Positions 56,906 through 64,000 of a DNA stretch of 64,000 bases are shown piece by piece. Within the stretch, counting starts at the first letter, position 1. The number at the start of each line of letters is the position of its first letter. The notes beneath the pieces are model-generated. The model worked only from the letters and a program-made list of their open reading frames with translations. It had not been told where the DNA came from and searched no databases. The stretch comes from a virus. The translations under genes were made by a program, and so were the position numbers. The stretch spans positions 186,001-250,000 of IMG/VR virus record IMGVR_UViG_3300005289_000016, one strand, 5' to 3'.

Positions 56906-57950
56906 CATGTTCCTCTTTGGTCATCAGATCCCAGCGGTTCTTCATGTCGATGAGGCATTTTTCAGAACCCGTTTCTTCCATCAGGCGCTGAACGTCACAC
57001 CGTGAACAACTATCGAGGAAACAGCAGTCGCCACACTCAGGATGTGCACTGTATTTCTCAAGGTTACGGTAGTACGCTTCTTGCCGGTCTGCGATCACAG
57101 CTTCGGCAGTCCACGGCTTTGCCAGCTTGAAGTTGTCTTTGTAGATGGTGAGGTTCTCTACCAACACAATGGTCGAATAGAGGGAGCCGCCACGGTAGGT
57201 GAATTCATACCCTTCCTTGTTGCCTGGAATCAATGGTACAAATTCAACGGTATTCACACGCTCTTTTGCAAAGTCAGCGAATACCTTCAGATCTCGCTTG
57301 AACCGCTCGGCATTCATGATGTTGTCGAAGCCTTGGCGGGCTGCCACAAAGGGGAACTCAATCACCTTGTGGATACCTTCGCCGAAGTCCATGTAGCGGA
57401 TCTTCTTGAACGCCTCGTCGCTGAAGTGAGCAAGGTTACCTTCCTCGACGTTGATGGTGGCATACAGGCGACTGAACTCTGCTTTCTTCATCATGCCTTT
57501 GAATCGCGCAAGGCGATCCTTGAGGATGGCGACGTATTTGTCGTTGCAGATATTCTTCAAGGTGATGGGTGTGCCAACGTTGACATACTTGCCGGGCATC
57601 AACTCATCCATCAACTCAGCGACTTCTTCCAGATGGCGATCATGGAGCATCGCCATGTTGATCGTCAGCACTTTAAAGTGAGCAGCGATCTTGCGAAACG
57701 ATGGGTGGCGCAATACCTGAAACCCGTTGTCCGCACTGGTAATGTCGGTCGGCCCTAACTTGAGTTCCAGCAGACGGAAGTCGTGGGCTTTCAAGTCTTC
57801 GAGCAACGCTTCCAAATCAGCCGTGTCTTCATCAGACATGTCGAAGGGAGCGAAGTTCTTCTCGACAGTACAGCCGGGGCAGCTATAGCCACACCCCTTG
57901 AGGACTTCCAGACCCAAGTTAAAGGTCTGGGATACACGTTCACTGAACAT
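56886..57950 (-). CDS. Radical SAM protein with SPASM-like C-terminus, GPTD type (a)
   Basis: 354 residues. CxxxCxxC cluster site at residues 20-27 (GCGYSCPGC). After the first strand it reads LKLGPTD (about 63-69), where other radical SAM enzymes have GGEP. The C-terminal part has CGDCCFLDSCSRC, a set of Cys expected of a SPASM/twitch auxiliary Fe-S cluster. Such enzymes cut SAM to a 5'-deoxyadenosyl radical and modify peptide or protein residues. Overlaps the neighbour by 11 bases. Paralogue of 57940. Confidence 0.87.
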   Translation of the reverse strand: MFSERVSQTFNLGLEVLKGCGYSCPGCTVEKNFAPFDMSDEDTADLEALLEDLKAHDFRLLELKLGPTDITSADNGFQVLRHPSFRKIAAHFKVLTINMAMLHDRHLEEVAELMDELMPGKYVNVGTPITLKNICNDKYVAILKDRLARFKGMMKKAEFSRLYATINVEEGNLAHFSDEAFKKIRYMDFGEGIHKVIEFPFVAARQGFDNIMNAERFKRDLKVFADFAKERVNTVEFVPLIPGNKEGYEFTYRGGSLYSTIVLVENLTIYKDNFKLAKPWTAEAVIADRQEAYYRNLEKYSAHPECGDCCFLDSCSRCDVQRLMEETGSEKCLIDMKNRWDLMTKEEHDAHSPL

Positions 57951-58968
57951 ACTGCAACCCCACTAGGCAGTCTTTGATTGACATGTGTTGCATGATCGCG
58001 CTGATGCCCTTCTCAGAGCAGCTACTGATGTAGGGGCACGTCATACAGGGCGTGTCCTTCAAGTACTCCAGAGACGCATCCAGAGCCTTCTGACGCACTG
58101 TCAAGAGGTTCTCCATGGTCCATGGCTTAGGGATGGTGAACTCGTCGTCTAGGAACGGGCAATCATCCTTCAAGAAAGGCACCCAGTACAGCTTACCGTC
58201 GGTGTACAGCAAGTTGCACATGGTCCCAGTGTCATAATGCAGGTCTGGGTTACGTCGACGTTCATCCTGACCTTCAAGCTCAGAGTAGTACTGCGTGATG
58301 CGGTAACTCATGCGCTTGATCTGCTCACTCACCATCAGGGTCTTTTGTTTAACCCGACCGTAAGGGATGTTCAGGATGTCATCTTTGTCCACAGGGAACT
58401 CAACGTCAAACCCAGCCCGCATGAACTCCTCGAACTTGTCGTCCACGGTGTCCTGCGTGCAACTGATAACAAAGCCAGCCTCATTCAAGTACGCCGATTG
58501 CATGGTGTTCTTGATGTGGGAAAGCTTCTTACCCACCATGTTGCCGAACTTCTCATTGCGGAAGAAGTACGGCGCAGCAGGGATCAGGAAGCGGATAGGC
58601 TTACCTGGCACTGATTGATCGATCTCAGCACACATACTCGTGTACTTGTCCATGTTCGTCTCAAGGAACGCTGCGTTGAACGTCACCTGATGGAACATCT
58701 GAGCCATCTCTTGGAACTCAGGATGGGCCATGACCTCATCTTTGTTGCTGGCAGTCATGTAGTCGGTAGGGCCGACACCCAGATCGAACGCCACGTAACC
58801 TGCTGTGGTCATTTCCGTCAGCAGGTCCTTCAGGGCAGCGAGGTCATTGACATCACCGCCCATGGCCTTGTCGATCATGCATCCGGGACAGACGTGTCCG
58901 CACCCTCGGAATAGATCAAGCGTGATTTCCAGCCGCTGTCTGTGCTGGACGAAGTGTGGAGATTCCAT
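57940..58968 (-). CDS. Radical SAM protein, GPTD type (b)
   Basis: 342 residues. Cluster site GCGHVCPGC at about residues 22-30, LGVGPTDYMTA (about 63-72), and a Cys-rich C-terminus PCMTCPYISSC. It must start at the ATG at 58968, because the next Met lies beyond the cluster site; so it overlaps the upstream radical SAM gene by 94 bases. Similar to 56886 along its length, but with many differences in the middle region. Confidence 0.87.
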   Translation of the reverse strand: MESPHFVQHRQRLEITLDLFRGCGHVCPGCMIDKAMGGDVNDLAALKDLLTEMTTAGYVAFDLGVGPTDYMTASNKDEVMAHPEFQEMAQMFHQVTFNAAFLETNMDKYTSMCAEIDQSVPGKPIRFLIPAAPYFFRNEKFGNMVGKKLSHIKNTMQSAYLNEAGFVISCTQDTVDDKFEEFMRAGFDVEFPVDKDDILNIPYGRVKQKTLMVSEQIKRMSYRITQYYSELEGQDERRRNPDLHYDTGTMCNLLYTDGKLYWVPFLKDDCPFLDDEFTIPKPWTMENLLTVRQKALDASLEYLKDTPCMTCPYISSCSEKGISAIMQHMSIKDCLVGLQYVQ

Positions 58969-59879
58969 TGGTCAAGTAACCCCTTGAAGCCGTTACAGGA
59001 GTGAGTCAGATCTTTCACCTCCCGAAGATGCTCAGAGAGGCAGTGACCCATGTAGTTACAGGAAGAGCAGTGACCATTGGTCGTGACTGCTTCTTTTTCT
59101 TTGGCACACCACGCAAGGTAACCAGCAACGCCATCCACATCGAGGAAGAACTCGTTGTCATTGGCATCGAACTCAAGCACAGCCAGAGAGCCCGTCGGTG
59201 TGATGTAGAGGTGATCGTCACTGAAGGCATTACGCGTACCTTCAGCCGCCTCTTTCACTTGCCGCTCATTCTCAAAGTAGAACTCTCGCTCAGGGTGTTC
59301 AATGACAGCCCAGACGAAACGCTCAAACTCATCAAACGGCACGTTCTGGGCATTGGCCTGGTTCGTGCTGTAGGGTTTGATCTCGACGTCCTTTGCATTG
59401 GCCAGCATGTTCATGGTCTGCACGAACGTATCGACGCTCACGGTGTCCAGGAACTTGCGAGAGGCCAACGTCAGGATGGTGAAGGGACGCGTCAGCATGA
59501 AAAGGTTGTTCAACACCCGGTCATGCATCTCCCGTGCTTCAAAGTCATACGACACGCTGAGGTCGAAGTCCAAGTCCTCGGTGATCTCGTTGAGCAACGT
59601 GAGGTTCGAGACCAACACGATATCATCCAGACCGTACCGGTGCAGGATCTCTTTCATCTCCAGCAGGTACTCGGGAGGCAACAGCAGGACTTCCCCACCG
59701 TAGATGTCGATGTGCCCAACGTCATAGTGCTCAAGGATCTCCAGCAGCCTTTCTTCAAAGACGCCCAAGTCCATGCGTGTCCGATCACCCAACTGCTCTG
59801 GTGTGAGATAACAGAACTCACAGCGCAGGTTACAGTAGTAAGACGGGTTTACGCTGAGGTTGATTTTTGGCTTAGGCAT
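58875..59879 (-). CDS. Radical SAM/SPASM-like protein
   Basis: 334 residues. Cluster site YYCNLRCEFC at about 15-23, GGEVLLL (about 61-67) as the SAM-binding GGE motif, and a C-terminal CSSCNYMGHCLSEHLR for auxiliary Fe-S. The last ~30 residues are Ser-rich and lie in the region that codes in another frame for the start of the next enzyme. Standard anaerobic-sulfatase/peptide-maturase type plan. Confidence 0.87.
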   Translation of the reverse strand: MPKPKINLSVNPSYYCNLRCEFCYLTPEQLGDRTRMDLGVFEERLLEILEHYDVGHIDIYGGEVLLLPPEYLLEMKEILHRYGLDDIVLVSNLTLLNEITEDLDFDLSVSYDFEAREMHDRVLNNLFMLTRPFTILTLASRKFLDTVSVDTFVQTMNMLANAKDVEIKPYSTNQANAQNVPFDEFERFVWAVIEHPEREFYFENERQVKEAAEGTRNAFSDDHLYITPTGSLAVLEFDANDNEFFLDVDGVAGYLAWCAKEKEAVTTNGHCSSCNYMGHCLSEHLREVKDLTHSCNGFKGLLDQWNLHTSSSTDSGWKSRLIYSEGADTSVPDA

Positions 59880-60091
59880 TTGATAAGTTCTCGCTGGTAG
59901 GGATTCAATGGAACTCCCATGGAATCCTTCATTACATCGAGGAAGTCATCCACGTTCTCGGTGCACCGTTTGATGACGACCTTCTTCAAGACCTCAGGGA
60001 TCTGAAGCTTGAGTTCGTAGCCCGGTGGGAAGAAAGCCATTTGATCGACGATCATGGTCAAGTCCTCAGAGAATCGTGGAACCACTTTCAA
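59849..60091 (-). CDS. Small unknown protein, possible precursor or carrier
   Basis: 80 residues (MKVVPRFSEDLTMIVDQMAFFPPGYELKL...), overlapping the radical SAM gene downstream by 31 bases and the small gene upstream by 26. Mixed hydrophobic and acidic with two separated Cys. Small genes overlapping radical SAM genes are often precursor peptides or recognition elements, but no leader/core split is evident. Confidence 0.7.
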   Translation of the reverse strand: MKVVPRFSEDLTMIVDQMAFFPPGYELKLQIPEVLKKVVIKRCTENVDDFLDVMKDSMGVPLNPYQRELIKCLSQKSTSA

Positions 60092-60272
60092 CTGACTTGG
60101 AATGTTTCATAGCCAGTTCATGGATGCTCTTGCGCAGGTCAACTTCGAAGTCGGCAAAGCCCACCGACGTCATGGTCAGTCCACGAGCCACCAGCTGACG
60201 TATGATCGCTTCGCCTTCCCGCTCGAGGGTGGTGGTAAGTTCTTTCTTCAGTTGTTCATGACCGTATTTCAT
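60066..60272 (-). CDS. Small unknown helical protein
   Basis: 68 residues (MKYGHEQLKKELTTTLEREGEAIIRQLVARGL...). Helical and charged in the first half. Its start is two bases after the stop of the radical SAM gene at 60275. Could bind a partner enzyme or be a substrate. Confidence 0.72.
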   Translation of the reverse strand: MKYGHEQLKKELTTTLEREGEAIIRQLVARGLTMTSVGFADFEVDLRKSIHELAMKHSKSVESGSTIL

Positions 60273-60274
60273 GG

Positions 60275-61363
60275 TTAGCCTTTCGCGATGAGTTGGACAG
60301 ATTCGTCCACGTAAGGTGTTGGGATCAGGTATTCAGTCTGACCGTTCAATTCAATGATGCGAGGAGCCAGCGTCTTCATCTTCTTGCAATGATGTTCAGC
60401 CAGACCCAGTCGTTTAGTGTCAGCCACCGTCTTACGGCAACCGTTGCACACAGGGAACATCGGACACTCGTTACAGGCGTCCTTCATCGACCACAGTTCT
60501 TCCTGATTGCGCAGTGGAGTGAAGAACTCACCCGCCATCTCTTTCTCGAAGTCGATGGGGTACTTGAGGTCGTCACCAAAGGCTCCACAGGAGAAATACT
60601 GGTTGCCCGGTTGCAGACTGCGGATACCGCCATCGCAATCACGGGACAGAGGGCAGATGGTGTTCTGCGTCGACAGGCGCTTGACCAATTGCTTGGTGTT
60701 GAACTCCCACTGCATGAGACCAGCGTCGTAGATTTCAAGGTACTTCTCGTACATGTCAGCCTGAGTGTACATGGTCTCAGCGTTGCCCATGGAGACGCCC
60801 TTGTTGAGCACCACAGGACCAGAAGCTACCGCGTAGTTAACCTTGGCCTCTACGCCCATCCGCTGAGCCAGACGCACCGTGTCAAGGACCGTGTGCTCAT
60901 TGCTCTTATCGACGACTGCAATGAAGTCAGGACGATAGCCAATGCGCTCAAGGAACAGATCACTGACTGCCCAGAACTCTTCTTCAGTGAACGGCGTCTT
61001 ATCGCCCTTGAGGCGTGCATCGCCGTACTGGAACGAGGTCGTCACACCCAGACGTGGATGACGGAACAACTCTTCCCACATCTCAGGCTTCTTGTAGAAA
61101 GGCCAGAGGTTGCTGGTGAAGGAGATCGACGCATCGGACTCCAGACGGTCTAGGATCGCGATCAGGTCCCAGTAATACTGCACAGGCATCATGAGAGGGT
61201 CACCGCCGTTAACGATGATGGTGCGCGTCTCAGGGTACCGTACGATGAACCGTTCCACATCCTCCAGACTCACGACCTCATTGGCGTCATCGGTCAGGTA
61301 GGTGCTGGAGCAAAAGGTGCACTTGAAGTTACACCGCTGCGTCGGCTTTAGGATCAGGTCCAT
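60275..61363 (-). CDS. Radical SAM/SPASM-like protein
   Basis: 362 residues from the ATG at 61363, with AAGGGGAAC upstream. Cluster site RCNFKCTFC (about 10-17), NGGDPL SAM motif (about 51-56), a central CPLSRDC, then FSCGAFGD and a typical SPASM end CNECPMFPVCNGCRK (about 312-326). Because of the seven-Cys pattern this is the member closest to classical SPASM peptide maturases. Its start overlaps the tiny gene upstream by 35 bases. Confidence 0.89.
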   Translation of the reverse strand: MDLILKPTQRCNFKCTFCSSTYLTDDANEVVSLEDVERFIVRYPETRTIIVNGGDPLMMPVQYYWDLIAILDRLESDASISFTSNLWPFYKKPEMWEELFRHPRLGVTTSFQYGDARLKGDKTPFTEEEFWAVSDLFLERIGYRPDFIAVVDKSNEHTVLDTVRLAQRMGVEAKVNYAVASGPVVLNKGVSMGNAETMYTQADMYEKYLEIYDAGLMQWEFNTKQLVKRLSTQNTICPLSRDCDGGIRSLQPGNQYFSCGAFGDDLKYPIDFEKEMAGEFFTPLRNQEELWSMKDACNECPMFPVCNGCRKTVADTKRLGLAEHHCKKMKTLAPRIIELNGQTEYLIPTPYVDESVQLIAKG

Positions 61364-61544
61364 CGGTGTTCCCCTTGTTCTCGTATTTGCCCGTCCAGAC
61401 ACCAAGGTAATCTCGACGGAATTGTTCGTGCTCTGGACTACGCGCTTCCTCTAACTTCTTACGAAGCCAGGTATCGTCACCCAGCTTACGAGGGAACCGA
61501 GGTACACGTGGTAGGCGACGCATTGGTAGGATGGGGTCGGTCAT
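61329..61544 (-). CDS. Small charged protein, candidate precursor peptide
   Basis: 71 residues from the ATG at 61544 with TGGAG eight bases upstream. Basic, Pro/Arg-rich start (MTDPILPMRRLPRVPRFPRKLGDD), helical middle (LRKKLEEARSPEHEQFRRDYLG) and a disordered end (YENKGNTDGPDPKADAAV). It lies directly between two radical SAM genes and overlaps the downstream one. Position and size fit a modification substrate; the sequence has no obvious Cys or repeat core. Confidence 0.72.
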   Translation of the reverse strand: MTDPILPMRRLPRVPRFPRKLGDDTWLRKKLEEARSPEHEQFRRDYLGVWTGKYENKGNTDGPDPKADAAV

Positions 61545-61629
61545 GGATAACACTCCAGATATATTCATAGGAATGTTTGAGTGAAGTTTTAAATAGCGGA
61601 CATAGGGGAGGGACGAGCCCTCCCCGAGT

Positions 61630-62628
61630 CTACAAGACGACTTTGAACATCTCTCGGATAGAGCAGACCTTGGACTTGCTGTCCAAGACCTTGTCGTGCA
61701 GGAAACAACGCAGCCCACACCGGGAGTAGTACTCGCACTCAAAGCAACCGTAATGTTCCACGAATGCAACCTCAGCAGCGTCCTTGGCAATCAAGCCTTC
61801 AGTCTCGTCTAAGATCGCATCCTTACCTGCTTCAGACCAACAGGTACTGATCACGCCATCCTTGTTGATGATCTTGGTGGAGCGACACGTGGTCTCATTG
61901 ATCACGTTGTTCTTCCAGTCCTTGATCGGATACGAGTTCGGGTACTTGTTGTTCAGCGCAATGTACATCGTGCTGATCAGGTCTTCGTCAGGTTGGTGAT
62001 GCAGGTACATCTGACTGGGGATGTAATGATCGAAGTACACATCGTACCGTTCACACATCTCAGCAAACTCCTCGCCTTCTTTACCGTCAAGGAATGTCTG
62101 GATGTTCTGTTTGGTGATCACCACGTTGACCGTCTGGACCAGATCACCCAGCGTCTCGAGGTTCTTGAAGAACAAGGCTCGTTGAGCAGGATTGAATCGA
62201 CCAGCGGGGTCATAAGACGTGGCCAGCCAGACACGCTCATCAATCACCCGAAGGCGTTCGATAAGGTGCCTGACTCGGTCAGTGTTGTGATAAACGAGGT
62301 TCGTGCCAAAGACCAGTTTGATGTGCTTGAAGTGACTCAAGGCCATCTTGCCGGCTTGGTAGTAAGCTTCGAAGAGTTCGTCGCTCACCTCGTTCATGAA
62401 CAGTTCACCGCCTGTGAAGTTAACCACCATGGCTGTGTCTGGATGTGTAGTCGCCAACAACTTAGCAACCTTGTCGATCACTAGATCCCCGTCGAGACCC
62501 ACTTTGGAATCGTGGTCCTGGTGGCAGAATGAGCAGCGCATGTTGCACAGCTCGAACAGAATCAGGTGAGCTTCTTTCCACTTACCTTTCTTCTCACGCA
62601 GGATGTCTACAACAGGGATCAGGTTCAT
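61630..62628 (-). CDS. Radical SAM/SPASM-like protein
   Basis: 332 residues. Cluster site ELCNMRCSFC (about 26-35), FTGGELFM (about 71-78), and a C-terminal GCFECEYYSRCGLRCFL (about 292-308) for auxiliary Fe-S, ending near a last Cys. Start and the upstream stop share bases in TAATG. First radical SAM gene of the transcript within this window. Confidence 0.88.
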   Translation of the reverse strand: MNLIPVVDILREKKGKWKEAHLILFELCNMRCSFCHQDHDSKVGLDGDLVIDKVAKLLATTHPDTAMVVNFTGGELFMNEVSDELFEAYYQAGKMALSHFKHIKLVFGTNLVYHNTDRVRHLIERLRVIDERVWLATSYDPAGRFNPAQRALFFKNLETLGDLVQTVNVVITKQNIQTFLDGKEGEEFAEMCERYDVYFDHYIPSQMYLHHQPDEDLISTMYIALNNKYPNSYPIKDWKNNVINETTCRSTKIINKDGVISTCWSEAGKDAILDETEGLIAKDAAEVAFVEHYGCFECEYYSRCGLRCFLHDKVLDSKSKVCSIREMFKVVL

Positions 62629-63692
62629 TACCAGTTCGCTCCCTTGACGCAGTCCTTCAGGACGTCGACTTGTTCCGACAGGATGTACCGCACGAGGTTC
62701 TCGTCGTACTTGCCGGAGTCAGCGTTAGGCAGAGCCAGACGCTTGGCACCTTTGAACATGGTCAGCACCCGCTGCTTCAACACCTCAGGATCAAGGAGGT
62801 CTTCATCGGACGTGAGCAACTGATAGACCAGTCGAGTACGGCCCGCAGTCGGACCCTCGTCGCAATGATCCAACACGGTGATCAGTTCCAGAAGCAGGCC
62901 CTTGATCCACACGTCCGTTGGCTTGTTGTCGAACAAGTTCGGCTGGAGGAACATGGTGCTGTTCAGGTAGTGGAAGTTCAACGTACCTTCGAACACGCTC
63001 TGCCCATTGAGCAGGGTGTTCATGTCAGCACCGGCGAAGTCCCAGGCTTCCGGGTTGGCGATCTGACGACCCCATACGTCGAGAGCATCGTAGCCGTTGG
63101 CCAGCGCGATGCGACGCAGGATGTTCTTCAGAGTCTTTGGCAGCTTGCCCACACGGTTGTCGGTGAACAGACGCATGATGCGCCATTCCAGCGACAGCGA
63201 GTCTGGGTTTTCAGTAACCAGCTCACCGAACACTTCCTGATGAGGATCTTCGAACGCGAACAGTTCTTGAACGACCTGCTCGTTGATGGTCACTTCGTTC
63301 AGGATGTTGGTGGTCGGCTTGTGCATGTTCAGCAGCGACACCTGGAAGGTAGCCTTCTTGCAGAGCATGATCCAGCGGAACACGTCGATCGTGACGTTAG
63401 GCATTACTGCCTTGACCAACATGGTGTACAGGCGCAGGTAGGTCTGACCGTCGACGTAGACGAACACCTTGTCGTCTTGGCTGAAGATCTTGTCGAACAG
63501 GTCCTTGAACACATCGCCTTCAAGCGCGTCCAGAGACACCGCATAGCCAAGTTGCTCAGAACTCTCCTCGTACTCCGCCGGGTGATACTCAAAGCCCACA
63601 CGTGGACTGATGGTGGCGTACGGAATACGCTTACGTGAGATACGGGATTCGATCTCGACGTAGATTCGGTCACGCAGATGGTACATGTTCAA
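62628..63692 (-). CDS. Unknown protein heading the radical SAM operon
   Basis: 354 residues (a second ATG two codons in is possible). Mainly helical, no Cys-rich motif; contains an FYVDGQTYLRLYTMLVKAV-like segment and an LRRIALANGYDALDVWG region. Coupled to the radical SAM gene downstream and overlapping the partial gene upstream by 23 bases. I do not recognise the family; it may be a substrate or scaffold of the pathway. Confidence 0.82.
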   Translation of the reverse strand: MNMYHLRDRIYVEIESRISRKRIPYATISPRVGFEYHPAEYEESSEQLGYAVSLDALEGDVFKDLFDKIFSQDDKVFVYVDGQTYLRLYTMLVKAVMPNVTIDVFRWIMLCKKATFQVSLLNMHKPTTNILNEVTINEQVVQELFAFEDPHQEVFGELVTENPDSLSLEWRIMRLFTDNRVGKLPKTLKNILRRIALANGYDALDVWGRQIANPEAWDFAGADMNTLLNGQSVFEGTLNFHYLNSTMFLQPNLFDNKPTDVWIKGLLLELITVLDHCDEGPTAGRTRLVYQLLTSDEDLLDPEVLKQRVLTMFKGAKRLALPNADSGKYDENLVRYILSEQVDVLKDCVKGANW

Positions 63693-64000
63693 TCTCCTTG
63701 ACCGTCTTGTTCATCTGCTCAACAAGAGCATTGAACTGTTCAGGGACTTCCTGACCGATCAAGGCCATGAAGAAAGGGTTGTTCTGGTGAGCGAAGAACG
63801 CAAACAGGTTGGCCCCAGCGAAGCAGTATTCGTTGAAGAACAACTTGTTCCAGTTCCAATCGCTCTCTTCGATGCCCATGCAGACCAACGGGAAGTTGTC
63901 ATGAGCAATCAACTTGACGAAGTTCAGACCTACGAGGCCTTCTTCTTCATCTTGCGGGTAGTTCAGGACTTCTGACTTGAGGTCTTCTTTGCACTGGAAG
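63670..64000 (-). CDS. Partial unknown protein at the right edge
   Basis: The frame stays open to the window edge, so 109 C-terminal residues are visible and the start lies outside. Aromatic and acidic (SDWNWNKLFFNEYCFAGANLFAFFAHQNNPFF) and ending EIEHVPSA. Same operon as the downstream gene by a 23-base overlap. Confidence 0.75.
   Translation of the reverse strand, partial: FQCKEDLKSEVLNYPQDEEEGLVGLNFVKLIAHDNFPLVCMGIEESDWNWNKLFFNEYCFAGANLFAFFAHQNNPFFMALIGQEVPEQFNALVEQMNKTVKEIEHVPSA

Overview
This 64 kb window looks like part of a jumbo myovirus of the phiKZ-like lineage, most likely infecting a Pseudomonas-type host. The evidence is a ~750-residue major capsid protein (28568-30826) followed by a candidate split RNA polymerase beta fragment (32175-33827), a matching order to phiKZ gp120 and gp123. 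There is also a very large portal-like protein, a RuvC-like resolvase, a divergent DnaB-type helicase, an SNF2-type helicase, a muralytic enzyme with peptidoglycan-binding domain, and almost continuous short genes with strong ribosome-binding sites. I see no tRNA, integrase, transposase or CRISPR array. Species-level identity is inference.

Layout. 1-6241 (+): small accessory genes, including an Arc-type repressor, a Lys/Ala/Pro-rich histone-H1-like protein, an Rz/Rz1-like spanin pair and small membrane proteins; one minus-strand gene (1831-2298) may have an ADP-ribosyltransferase-like fold. 6293-9516 (-): a probable head protein and an SNF2 helicase. 9562-12424 (+): an acidic head-associated protein with Asp-Pro repeats, a ~480 bp gene-free stretch with several RNA hairpins, a DUF488-like protein and a small virion-type protein. 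12473-18608 (-): tail-fibre-like genes, then class I ribonucleotide reductase (nrdB, nrdA). 18791-26254 (+): nucleotide metabolism (dCTP deaminase), a DHH phosphoesterase, a secreted protein and many unknowns. 26299-27870 (-): replicative helicase. 27897-36522 (+): capsid protein, RNA polymerase fragment, an Arg-rich repeat protein and a CYTH-like protein. 36575-43487 (-): membrane proteins, RuvC-like resolvase and a virion-protein block. 43522-53369 (+): portal with a ~400-residue acidic tail, small membrane genes, a DnaQ-like exonuclease and an R2K-type ATP-grasp ligase. 53423-64000 (-): endolysin, then a tightly overlapping operon of three 2OG-Fe(II) oxygenases, five radical SAM enzymes and several very small proteins, running off the window edge.

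The most unusual system is this last operon. Five radical SAM/SPASM-type proteins, three tandem oxygenase paralogues and three 68-80 residue proteins, with an ATP-grasp enzyme just across a shared terminator, look like a phage-encoded peptide or protein modification pathway. Its substrate cannot be read from the sequence.

Three recurrent non-coding signals also stand out: a TTTCAACAATACAT motif before several transcription units; bidirectional hairpins flanked by CATA and TATG; and a T6CTTTGTT element after many hairpins. They suggest a phage-specific transcription system, in line with the RNA polymerase fragment.
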